DNA of 64,000 nt, taken from contig MU271151.1 in assembly GCA_021432605.1 (NCBI GenBank), positions 434,001 through 498,000 of the forward strand, written 5' to 3'. The position numbers and the translations under genes were made by a program. The DNA is from Coniochaeta sp. PMI_546. Lineage: Eukaryota; Ascomycota; Sordariomycetes; Coniochaetales; Coniochaetaceae. The notes beneath the pieces are model-generated. The model had not been told where the DNA came from. It ran no database searches and worked only from the letters and a program-made list of their open reading frames with translations. This document shows positions 1 to 10,802 of the stretch, piece by piece. How positions within the stretch are numbered: the first letter of the stretch is position 1; every line of letters starts with the position of its first letter.

Positions 1-603
1 CCGCAGCTGCTGTCCCGGCTGCGCGACGGGAACCAGAAGTTCCTCGACGTCGGTTGCTGTCTTGGCCAGGACATCCGGAAGCTCGTGTATGACGGCGTGC
101 CGAGCGAGAATCTTGCCGGCATCGAGCTGGAGGCTGGGTTTATTGATTTGGGCTACGAGCTGTTTCGGGATAGAGATACGCTCAAGTCGAAGTTTGCTGT
201 GGGGACAATCCTGGATGATACGAGTACTGTGCTGAAGGAGCTGGAGGGCCAGTTTGACGTGGTGCAGCTTGGCATGATATTGCATCTGGTCACGTGTGAG
301 GAACAGGTTAAAGTGTTTAAGCATGCGATACGACTTTTGAAGACAGAAGGTGATGTTGCCATCATTGGACAGGCCACGGGCAACCTTGATGGCACTGCTT
401 CGCCGTCGTGGAGGAAGAACACGTTCAGGCACAATGTTGAGACATTCAAGAAGCTCATCAGCGAAGTCAGTGAGGAGACTGGGACACGGTGGAATGTCAA
501 AGCGTCGTTGGACGACGGACTGAGTATCCACGACGGCAAGCGGACATGGGACGACCCAAAGACGAGGAGATTGCTGTTTGAAGTCCAGAGAAAGCTGGGC
601 TAG
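1..603 (+). CDS. SAM-dependent methyltransferase, C-terminal part (5' truncated by window edge)
   Basis: The reading frame is open from base 1 to the TAG at 601-603, giving 200 visible residues; the true start lies outside the window. Near the beginning is a class I methyltransferase motif I, FLDVGCCLGQDIRKL (residues 14-28), which binds S-adenosylmethionine. It is followed by an acidic-loop region (GIELEAGFIDLGYELFRDRD) and a VVQLGMILHLV segment that fits the post-motif strand. A glycine-containing AIIGQATGN segment precedes a substrate-binding C-terminus. The arrangement resembles the fungal small-molecule methyltransferases found near polyketide or meroterpenoid genes, but the substrate cannot be told from sequence. 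No intron is visible in this part. Fold confidence is high, specific role unknown. Confidence 0.82.
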   Translation, partial: PQLLSRLRDGNQKFLDVGCCLGQDIRKLVYDGVPSENLAGIELEAGFIDLGYELFRDRDTLKSKFAVGTILDDTSTVLKELEGQFDVVQLGMILHLVTCEEQVKVFKHAIRLLKTEGDVAIIGQATGNLDGTASPSWRKNTFRHNVETFKKLISEVSEETGTRWNVKASLDDGLSIHDGKRTWDDPKTRRLLFEVQRKLG

Positions 604-861
604 GATATACAGAGACTTGTAGGTCACAAGCCAAGAGTCGGAAGGATGATCTTGTATTCGTGACTACGGCTCTACCATCCCTGTTAAACCCAAGGGAGAT
701 AACGCAAACGCCTTTCCGTTCGTTTCCGGTTGAGACCCATTTTGCAAAGTAAAGCCTAATTCATAGTCCATCATGACAAAAGCACCTTTTCCGACCGCCA
801 TCCCGAAAGAATGGCGCAGCGACGTTTTCACATCACCGCGAGCCTCTCCGAAGAGCCGAAC

Positions 862-1476
862 TTAAGCAGTGGCCTTCTGGGGGTGGGGGTTGTTGGTGGG
901 CACAACCTTCTTGCCGTCCTTGTTGTACCGGACCCGGGGAGGAGGAGCACGGTTGCGGCGGCCCTCGCGGGAACGGACGCTATGATAGAATGTCAGCTAA
1001 CCTACGTTCTTTCAGCAGTTACATTGGGTCATCGAAAAGGGATGCGGGCGGTTTTCGAAGTTCAACCAAGGTTCTTCTCTAGCCGCCCACATCCTCCACG
1101 ATGGAGGAGTGGCTTGTCACGCCAGGCGGACAAACGTACCGGACAATTTTGCCGTGAATGGCGCAAGAGACGCAGTACTGCAGCTTGAGGTACATCTTGG
1201 GAACGGTGTACTCGGCGAAGACGGAGGCATCGGAGATATCACCTGAGAGAGAGAAGCAGGGTTAGCAAGTGTTTTCCCCAAGCGACTGAGCCAAGCTTAA
1301 TGGAGATGAGGGCGGATGTCCATACGAATGGCAGCAGACTCAACCATGTTGCGGATGGTGAATCTCTTGATGGCCTTGTCCTTGGGCGTGCATCGCGAGC
1401 AGTTGGAGCAGCGGATGGGGTTGACGTGGCCGCGGCCCTTCTTGTTGCGGCCGTTGTTCTTTCTCTTCTTGACCAT
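862..1476 (-). CDS. RPS26: 40S ribosomal protein eS26
   Basis: Exons on the minus strand are 1476-1326, 1242-1140 and 979-862, giving 123 residues with a closed frame. The protein begins [18 protein letters not shown] and carries the eS26 zinc-binding Cys pairs (IRCSNCSRC and [10 protein letters not shown]) and the [16 protein letters not shown] tail. eS26 sits at the mRNA exit site of the small ribosomal subunit. Both introns are GT-AG: the first interrupts the codon for Arg after ESAAI, the second the Arg after GKIV. The start is the only ATG giving the conserved N-terminus. The gene is head to head with the ubiquitin-S27a gene, separated by 591 bp. The plus-strand frame at 811-1188 is its shadow. 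Confidence 0.96.
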
Positions 1477-2595
<1,119 letters not shown>

Positions 2596-3627
2596 ACGAA
2601 CTTGGGTTGGATGATGAAAAGGGGAGTTGGGGTTTTGGGATGGAAGTTGAAAACCGCGCATTGAGCTGGAATAGGCCTGATCATTCACGGGCGTTAGTTG
2701 TACCATAGAATGGACACACCGGCTCTGGCTAGCGAGGAAATGCAAGCACTTCATGAACATCCTATTTGCACATTTTCTGCACTCGGGTCACCATCTGTTT
2801 TAGCTAACTGTGGCAGGCTATGAGCACGGTGTACACGTCTCCTGCTCACGATGCCGTGCACAATACTCTGGTGAGAAGTGAATGGGTGTTTTTCCGAGAG
2901 GAAGTCCGGCAGCTCGCAATCTGCATACAAGTTCTTATGAAATGGAGGCCCCAGCGACCACAGCATGAGCTGCGTTACCGGTGTAGCCGGCATCGCTTCA
3001 TCAACGGCCCTTCCAAGCTGCTCCTTCTCGTGGTGAGGGTGCGGCGAACATTTGTCTACACGGGGAAGATCTTGCATATCGCGAGCTGTTGCGAACATAT
3101 GATGCTTGATACATGGCTTGCTCGGGCTATGCTGGTGTTATCGCAGGGTAAAGAGAAAAGTAGATGGGCGAGTGGTGTATCGCTGCCATGTGCGAGTCTG
3201 AGGTGTTGTTTAAACATTGATAACACACAACATCACAAGGTGTTACGACTGTTCCTCGAGAAACCTGTCTTTTCTCTCTACTGCACAGTCACATCTCTTG
3301 CATTGGCTCAGGATCGCCTTCGATCCCCGTCAGACTGAGGTCAACTAACAATCCACGGGAACGAAAATAGTAACACTGCTCTGGCACTCCTTCCAGCGAC
3401 GTCTGGCCCCCCTCACGACCCGCTGCTCACGGGGATGACGGAACAGTGGCTGTGAGGAAGAGATAGAGAGGACGAGCACAACTAGAGGTTTGGAGGCCCC
3501 GTCGGAAAGCCGATGCCGGAAACCTGCAGGGGCGGGTGCTCGGTGTACTTAGAAGACGTTCTCATGTATCATAGATTACAATCATGAACAAGACCCCGAA
3601 GGCCAAGCCTCTAAATTCGATCCCCCC
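2596..3627. other. Convergent intergenic region, no gene recognised
   Basis: This stretch lies between the 3' ends of the ubiquitin-S27a and chitinase genes. A 172-codon frame at 2820-3338 (+) and one at 2751-3098 (-) overlap each other. Neither has a recognisable domain or protein-like composition. I see no RNA gene or repeat. Confidence 0.6.
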
Positions 3628-4874
3628 TCATGCAAATCCACTTCTCAGGTTATCATACTTGCTCTCCGGATACGCAACACAATTATCCTTGCGCTGCAGA
3701 CCTGCTGGCCCTCCGAGAACGTCGACTACATTGCCAATAATGCTTTCCTGTCCCTCCTTATCGGCACTACTCTCCCACCACATGGCACCGCCTAACCCCT
3801 TTTCCTTGATATACTGTGCCTTCCGCCTGGCCATGCCCACAGTATCATAACTAACCATGACCTTCCGCCCTGGATGGAAACAATAGCTCGCTCCCACTTC
3901 ATGATCCTCGTACTCCTGCGCACCCTCCAGAGGCAGTGCCTTGTAATCATACACCCCCGCTTCCCACGTGCCCTGTCCAACACCGCTATAAGGCTTCCCA
4001 GGCCCGTCGGTATCCTCAAACGCACGGCCGTAGAGCGGCATGCCGAGAACGATCTTGTTCGCAGGCACGCCATGCGAGATGTAGTAGTCTATAGCACTCG
4101 ACGTGCTGAACGGCGTGCAACTTGGATCCTTGTGCGACGGGAATAAGTTGGCCTGATGACCGGCAACGGAGTCCCACGACCCGGCGTAGTCGTATGCCAT
4201 CAGGTTCCAGAAGTCAAGCAGGCGATCCATGGCTGGCAGGTCGAGCTTCTCGTAGTTCTTCTCGCCGGCTGGACAGGCCACCGTCAGCTCGAAGTGCGGG
4301 GTACCTGGGACAGTAGAGGCGTAGGCATCAAGTGCGGAGCGGCATTCCTGGAGGAGGGAGACAAGATCGGCTGCTTCGGCGGGCGAAGAGGGGTACTCCC
4401 AGTCGATATCTAGGCCGTCAAAGCCCAGATTCTTGACGAGGTCCACGGCAGTGCGGGCGAAGGTCTGTCTGCCGGCAGGAGTGGAGGCGGGAGCCTTGAA
4501 GTTGCTGCTGTAGGTCCAGCCGCCGATAGAGAGGAGGACCTTGAGGTTACGATTGCGCTTTTTGAGGAGATTGAGCTGCTTCAGGCAGCCGTAGAGGTTG
4601 GTGCCGACATCGTTCCAGCTGTCGCCTTCCCAGTGGATGTCTGTGTCGGCCCAAGGGTCGGTTAGGTAGCTGCAAAGGATGTCAATCGCGAGCCCGTAAG
4701 CGTAGAGACGTATGCTTACACTTCTCCAGAGTCGGGCTTGACATTTGCAAAGGCATAGAGAATATGAGTCAGGTTCTCAACAGGAAGATGTTGGGGTCGA
4801 TGCTTGCGAGCGTAAATAGCCCAGTTGACAAAATACGCCACCGACCTGGGGCCTTCTGTTGGTCCATCGCCCAT
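3628..4874 (-). CDS. GH18 class V chitinase (ChiB type)
   Basis: Exons 4874-4720 and 4669-3628 give 398 residues. It is a family 18 glycoside hydrolase that cleaves chitin beta-1,4 links by a substrate-assisted mechanism. Visible landmarks are [15 protein letters not shown] (first TIM-barrel strand), [12 protein letters not shown] (SxGG motif), the catalytic [10 protein letters not shown] (Glu143 as proton donor), and [26 protein letters not shown] closes the barrel. The single intron (GTAAGC...TTTGCAG) splits the Val codon after DSGE. The start at 4874 has an A at -3. The frame stays open upstream to another ATG at 5009, which would add a hydrophobic, signal-like segment ([18 protein letters not shown]). 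Cell-wall turnover or autolysis is the likely role. No chitin-binding module is present. Confidence 0.92.
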
Positions 4875-5851
4875 TATGACTTGATCTTGGACTGAGAGGA
4901 GAGAAGAGGAGAGGTAGGATTTGATACGAGTGGGATCAGAAGCGAATATGACCAAGAAAAGAACGAGAAATGCGAGAGACACCCTTAGTCCTGGTATTGC
5001 CAAGGGCATCAAGCACAGAGGAGTCGAGGAGAATAAGTAGGCGGATTCTGAGGCCCCCAATTTATGGTGCCTACGCAGTGCTGCACCCTTGTTCTACAGT
5101 ACCCTCAACCTGGGGCGGGACGCTCGCGTCTTCTTTCCGTCGTCTACTCCTTCGCTCGTCCCCAATAAAACGAAATAGACTCCTCAGGTTTGCGGGTCCT
5201 TGACTTGACACAGGGGCCAAAAGTGCTGGGAGCGATCTGGCTGCCGGTCAGGTGGCCAAGGAAGATGAAACCCTGCAAAAGCGCTGTCGGCTTGGAAGAA
5301 ACTCCTTTTCAGAGATGATAGATTGATCATTCACGACAGTTGGCCCGATCGAGAAGCTTGGGGTTCTTGACGTGAGGTCAACTGTGGGTCCTCAGCGGGT
5401 TGAGTGAGTGGCTGAGGTGTTGTTGGCAACGCCCGTGACAACTTCGCGGCACAACCTCTCGCCTTACCTGCCTGAGGACGGCCACACTAGGTGTTTACAG
5501 TCTACGTCCCTTCAGTGACGATGAGAACAGTGTATGTACACAATTCACCGCCTGCTCTGGCCAGCGAAATCATGAAGAGGAGCCTTCTCCTCAACCCTTG
5601 ACCTTTCCGACCATATTATGGTACCTTGGGTCGGTCGAGTCCCCGCCCACTTCCGAAGATGAGCCAACTTGGCTTAGCCAAGTCCTCGCACGTGATCACA
5701 GTCCCCCCTCCTGGTCCGAGCGGCGTGCACGGGCTTAGCGCGAGCTCCAATTGAGCTTCGAAAAAAAATTCGTTTGAGTGTTGCAGAGAAAACCCACAAC
5801 CATAAACGACAGGTTTGACAACTGAACGATCAACGCCAGCAAGTTGTCGAA
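4875..5851. promoter_or_regulatory. Divergent promoter region, chitinase / NOP56
   Basis: About 1 kb separates the chitinase start from the NOP56 start. The chitinase-proximal 150 bp is C/T-rich on the minus strand, as is common in fungal leaders, and this makes the in-frame upstream extension hydrophobic. A poly-A run with AAAAATTCG lies about 95 bp before the NOP56 ATG and resembles the A/T-rich element of ribosome-biogenesis promoters; this is a weak match. No gene is seen. Confidence 0.4.
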
Positions 5852-7638
5852 ATGGCTGTCAACTACGTGCTCCACGAGGGCGCTGTTGGCTACTCTCTCT
5901 ATGAGGTCGTTCGTCAGGCTGACATTGTCGGCCTCGACCTGATCGAACACCGCGAATCCATCAATGACCTCTCCAAGTTCACCAAGCTGATCAAGCTGGT
6001 CAGTTTCACGCCCTGGCCGTAAGTCGACCTCCTGATGTCCTGAGACATATGCTCTCCTTGTGACCTGCTTCGCTGTCCTTGGAAAGCACTGTTTTCTAAT
6101 AATTTGCTAGAAATGCGACCGCCGGTCTCGAGAACATCAACCTCATTTCGGAAGGTATCATGTCCGACTCACTTAGAAACCTACTTGAGCTCAACCTTCC
6201 AAAGACAAGCGGAAAGAACAGCAAGATTGTTCTGGGTGTTGCGGACAAGAAGCTGGCTGCTGAAATCAGCAATGCCTTCCCTGGGGTGCAGTGCGAGTCG
6301 GCTGAGACCAACCCTGTCGTTGCGGCCCTCCTTCGCGGCATCCGTGTTCATGCCGCCAAACTGATCAAGGACCTGCGCTCCGACGACGTTGGACGTGCGC
6401 AGTTGGGTCTGGGTCACGCATACTCCCGTGCGAAGGTGAAGTTCAGCGTTCACAAGAACGACAACCACATTATCCAGGGCATCGCGACCCTCGATGCGTT
6501 GGACAAGGGAATCAACTCCTCGGCCATGCGAGTCCGCGAGTGGTATGGATGGCATTTCCCCGAGCTCATCAAGATTGTGTCCGATAATGCGACCTACGCC
6601 AAGATGGTTCTTGCGATCGGCAACAAGAAGACTTTGACGGAGGACCGCCTCGACGAAATCGCCAATGTCCTCGACCAGGACAGGGACAGGGCCGAGGCTG
6701 TCATAAATGCGTCAAAGATCTCCATGGGACAGGACATCACTGACGAGGATCTGTCCATGATCCAGGCCTTGGCTGCACGAGTGGCTGATTCCGCCGACTA
6801 CCGCCGAATTCTTACGAACAGCATGGACGACAAGATGGGCACTGTGGCTCCCAATCTTCAGCAAATTCTTGGCACCCACGTTGCTGCTCGTCTGATCCAG
6901 CATGCTGGATCCCTTACCAACCTGTCCAAGTACCCTGCCTCCACTCTTCAAATCCTCGGAGCCGAGAAGGCCCTCTTCCGTGCGCTGAAGACCAAGAGCG
7001 CCACCCCCAAATATGGTCTCCTTTACCAAAGTTCTTTCATTGGACGCGCCAACCCCAAGATCAAGGGCCGTATCTCTCGCTATCTCGCAAACAAGTGCAG
7101 TATGGCGTCGCGTATCGACAACTTCTCCGAAACACCTACTAGCCGCTTCGGCGAGGCTTTCAAGAAGCAGATCGAGCAGCGTCTGGAGTTCTATGCCACT
7201 GGTGCCAAGCCAATGAAGAACATTGACGCCATGGAGGAAGCCATGGCAAAGGTCCTCGGCGATGATGCGCACGGACTTGACATTGATGATGAGATGATTG
7301 CCGATCACCACAAGGCTTCAGCTGAGGAGAAGCAGGCCAAGGAGGAGGCCAAGAAGGATAAGAAGAAGAAGCGGAAGAGCATTTCCGCTGATGTCGAGAT
7401 GGCGGATGTTGATGGTGATGAGGACAAGAAGTCCAAAAAGGAGAAGAAGGACAAGAAACGCAAGAGCCTTGGCGGCGATGTCGAGGTGGAAGCGAAGGAG
7501 GACGGAGAGAAGAAGTCTAAGAAGGACAAAAAGCGCAAGAGCTTGGGTGGAGATGTGGAGATGGCCGATGTTTCGACTGTTGATGCTGATGGCGAGAGGA
7601 AGAAGAAGAAGAAGAGGAAGTCGCTCGCTACCGAGTAG
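5852..7638 (+). CDS. NOP56: Nucleolar protein Nop56 (box C/D snoRNP core)
   Basis: Exons 5852-6018 and 6111-7638 give 564 residues. Nop56 is a core protein of box C/D snoRNPs, which guide rRNA 2'-O-methylation in the nucleolus. Residues 1-65 form the NOP5 N-terminal domain (VNYVLHEGAVGYSLYEVV). LGLGHAYSRAKVKFSVHKND and REWYGWHFPELIKIV mark the coiled-coil region. The Nop domain carries GARLI-type VAARLIQHAGSLTNLSKYPA followed by LGAEKALFRALKT, and TPKYGLLYQ and NKGRISRYLANKCSMASRID-type sequence follow. The tail from about residue 420 is Lys-rich with repeated KKDKKRKSL blocks. The intron (GTAAGTC...TTGCTAG, branch CTAAT) interrupts the Pro codon of FTPWP. NOP56 rather than NOP58 is called from the EYLLF-like start and tail. 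Confidence 0.95.
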
Positions 7639-8151
7639 GACGCTTCTATCTGTATTTCTCTTGCTGTTGGCTTTTGTCGCTGGCGTGCATCGGTTCTGTT
7701 CACTCTCGACTGGCGCGCCTAAATGGATTTTCTTCTTCCGGGAGTTGGGTGACTTGGGGTGGCATGGTCATTGGCGTTCAGGGCTTTGTGCTAGGAAGTT
7801 GCTGTTTCTCTCCAACGATTCTTGGCCTCGTATCTCTTCATTTTTCTGTGTATCAAAAGGTAGTATCATACCCATCATATACAGCTCGGAGGCCACCGGG
7901 GCTATAAAAGGACGTTTTGACATATCTGCCCGTCGTATGCCGTAGGCATACAACGCGCACACTCTCATTTCTGCGTATGTGGTGCTGAAGACTTCGCCCC
8001 GTGAATCGAGACCGCCCGTCTACATAAGCCTTCCTTCCTGGTGAAACTACAGACGATATGCTGACCCGATTTTCCCAACGCCTGAATACGCCTGACCAAC
8101 ATGGACCATGCGTCTTCATCCTCTGGAACAATAATCTACCCTCACGCTCGG
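7639..8151. other. Convergent 3' region, NOP56 / VPS4
   Basis: This 513-bp gap lies between two 3' ends. Overlapping frames here show no known family. A TATAAAAGG at about 7903-7911 has no gene downstream of it and is probably fortuitous. Confidence 0.5.
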
Positions 8152-9601
8152 CTATGCACCCTCACTTCCAAACTCACGAGTCCACTCCTCGTTCCGTTTA
8201 AGGTCGGCGTCGGAAACTGTCGGTCTGCTTGCCTTGATCGCTTTGATGAAGTCCTTCTTCTCCACTCGCGGCTCGAGCAACTTCTCGGACTCGACATCCT
8301 CCCATGTCATCTCCACTGCGTCAGGGTCGCCCGGGGAGCACGGCGTGAACTTCTCCTCGCCGTCGACGACGACCTGCTGTTGTGTTAGAAGATAAGGAGC
8401 TCACGATATCGAATTAACGAGAGACATACCCTTTTGAAATGCGTTGCTTGCTGGATCTTCCGCACAGGCTGCATAAGCGCATCTTGCACAACGATGGCGA
8501 TATCCGAGCCCGAGTATCCCTCAGCCGCCTTGGCGAGCTCCCGGAAATCTTCTGCGTGCAGCGCGGTCGGCGTATCACCGACGGCAAGCTTGAACATCGT
8601 TGTACGGGCAGGGAGGTCGGGAAGACTGATGTGAACACGGCGCTGGAAACGACGACGGATGGCGGCGTCGAGCTGCCAGGGGATGTTTGTCGCTCCCAGC
8701 ACCAAGACGTCCCTGCTGTCCTTGCCGACACCGTCCATCTGCACGAGCATCTCGGTCTTTATCCTGCGAGAGGCCTCGGACTCGCCTTCGCCGCGGGGCC
8801 CGCACAGGGCATCGATCTCGTCGATGAAGATGATGGAGGGCTTGTTCTCTCTCGCCATGGCAAAGAGTTGCTTCACCAGCCTGCGCCACGACGTTAGCAG
8901 AGATCTCACTACTGTGTCAGATGGAGTGGGAAAAAAGCGTAGACGAACCTCTCACTCTCACCCATCCACTTGCTCACCAAGTCCGAACTGCTCACACTAA
9001 AGAACGTACTCTTCGCTTCCGTCGCAACCGCCTTGGCCAGATAACTTTTTCCCGTTCCCGGCGGCCCATACAGCAAGATGCCCTTCCACGGCTGCCTCTT
9101 GCCGACGAAGAGATGTGGGAACTTGATCGGCAGTAACACGGCCTCCTTGAGCGCCTCCTTCGCGCCTTCCAGACCCGCAACATCGTCCCATTTCACATTC
9201 GGCCGATCGCTCAGGATCGCCCCGGCGAGCGCGCTCCTCAGCTTCTTGCTGTCCTCGTCCACCGGCTCCGCGCCGCCGTCCTCGCCCTTCTCCTTCCCCG
9301 TCCCCGTGCCGCCGGTGGAGGAGGTGCCGTTGGCGCCCACCATGCCGGGCTTCTTGCGCTTGCCGTCCGCGTCCGCGAGGTGCGCCTTCAGCTTCTCGGC
9401 GCGCTCCATGTACTCGGACGTCTTGGCGCGGATCATCTCCTTGGACTTTGGGTTCTTCTCCCATTTCAACGCCAGCATGAAGAGCTCGAGGGACTGGTAG
9501 TACATCTGGTAGGCCTTGTCGTACTGCGCCGCGTTGTCGGCCTCGATGGCCTTGCGGACCTGCTCGATGGCGCGGCCGAGGAAGTCTGTGCTACCGGACA
9601 T
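8152..9601 (-). CDS. VPS4: Vacuolar protein sorting ATPase Vps4
   Basis: Exons 9601-8949, 8880-8430 and 8373-8152 give 441 residues. Vps4 is the AAA ATPase that disassembles ESCRT-III in endosomal sorting and membrane scission. Residues 1-75 are the MIT domain ([20 protein letters not shown]), followed by a Gly/Thr-rich linker. The AAA domain has Walker A GPPGTGKS (179-186), Walker B IIFIDEID (catalytic Glu239) and the Arg-finger pair in [12 protein letters not shown]. The beta domain and C-terminal helix follow ([19 protein letters not shown], then [12 protein letters not shown]). The last intron has two possible acceptors three bases apart (ACAG/CAG), which would add one Gln; the downstream one fits the family better. 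The gene is head to head with prefoldin 6. Confidence 0.95.
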
Positions 9602-10216
9602 GGTTGCTGCTCCTCTGCCGTGCTTGAAGGAGGGGGGAAATGTTGGGCCTCGGATAGGTTATTGTGTTCGGCTTGCCGAGTCGAGGAACGGGGGTTGCTC
9701 TGGATAGCTCGATATTCGATAGATAAGGTGCAGGTAACTTGACGGGGATGACAAGGTCGGTATGCGCCACGCTGAAAGCAGGGGCAGTCGGGAGGCGTAG
9801 TACCCTGCGGTCTAGACTGCAGCGGAATGTTTCGTCGGTCAGATCTGGATTAATAAGTCCGGCTGTGGTCTGGAGGCGACAAACAGAGGGTTGAAGTTGT
9901 CGATGTTTGACTGCGGTTGACCTGGCAGCTGGGTTTCTCTTAGCGCGGGGTTCATGCCGGCTGACGACACCGACTTTGGTGGGGCGGTATGGCAGGCGAT
10001 CGACGGAATGTTAGTGTTTCTGCCGTGTTTTGGCCCAGGTACACTAACGAGCCTACTGCGCAGGATATTATCAGTCTCAATGTTTCACAGCCGAAGCTTA
10101 AGCTAAAGTCGACTTCAACACATAAAGGACCGCAGCACCAGCTAAACTCCGTTTCGATTGCTAGTATATTCGGACATAATCACTGCACCGCTGCGGACGC
10201 GATATATCACACCAAA
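9602..10216. promoter_or_regulatory. Divergent promoter region, VPS4 / YKE2
   Basis: A 615-bp gap lies between two divergent starts. Nothing beyond short A/T-rich stretches is recognised. An open frame from 9989 runs into the YKE2 start but begins upstream of any conserved sequence. Confidence 0.4.
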
Positions 10217-10802
10217 ATGGCAGAAATCCAAGCCCGTTTGCAGCAATTGTCAGAGGACTATCAAACCCTTCAAAAAGGCAAGGGACCCTCACGGCCCCCG
10301 TATGTGAATCAACACAATAGCTGACTATGGTCGCAGAACTTCAAGAAGCGGTTGACTCGCGTCAGAGATTAGAAGCTCAAAAAACAGAGAATCTCGGCGT
10401 TCAGAAGGTACATTACTCCACCGCCCAGCAGGCACTTTTGTCATGCCATCAACGCAATCCCTAATTTCTCGTCCAGGAGTTCTCAAAACTCAAAGACGAT
10501 GAGACAATCTACAAACTCATCGGGCCCGTGCTCTTGAAGCAAGAGAAGGCCGAGGCCGAGAGCACGGTCAACGGACGGTTGGAGTTCATAGGGAAGGAAA
10601 TGTGAGGTTCCCCATCTTGATGAGTCCTTGGATCACCGTGATACCAAGTCTCGCGCAAGTACTGACAGTGCGTAGCTCCCGGTTAGAGAAGCAGATTCAA
10701 GACACGCAGGTCAGCCTTGAGAGGAAGAAGGCCGAGATCATCCAGATCCAGGCGGCGGCTCAGGCAGGGCCGCCACCAGGCAAGCAAGCTGTGAAGGCAT
10801 GA
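10217..10802 (+). CDS. YKE2: Prefoldin subunit 6 (beta-type)
   Basis: Exons 10217-10277, 10337-10407, 10477-10601 and 10676-10802 give 127 residues, the normal length for this subunit. Prefoldin is a six-subunit jellyfish-shaped chaperone that hands nascent actin and tubulin to CCT. Two coiled coils (about 1-40 and 88-117) flank a beta hairpin carrying the family motif YKLIGPVLLKQE. The first intron must use a GC donor (AAAG/GCAAGG...TCGCAG). Only that splice joins LQK to ELQEAVDSRQRLEAQ, the conserved layout, and no GT donor restores the frame. The other introns are GT-AG. The C-terminus ends in a Gly/Pro-rich PPPGKQAVKA tail. Confidence 0.93.

Noticed and set aside
811-1188. 125-codon plus-strand frame
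   Set aside because: It is the antisense shadow of RPS26 exons 2 and 3, whose product is unmistakable.
2820-3338. 172-codon plus-strand frame
   Set aside because: Composition is unlike a protein (Cys, His, Arg and Leu scattered), no domain, and overlapped by another frame on the other strand.
6712-7311. 199-codon minus-strand frame
   Set aside because: Antisense shadow of the NOP56 coding exon.
7903-7911. TATAAAAGG as a TATA box
   Set aside because: No plus-strand gene begins downstream; it lies between two convergent genes.
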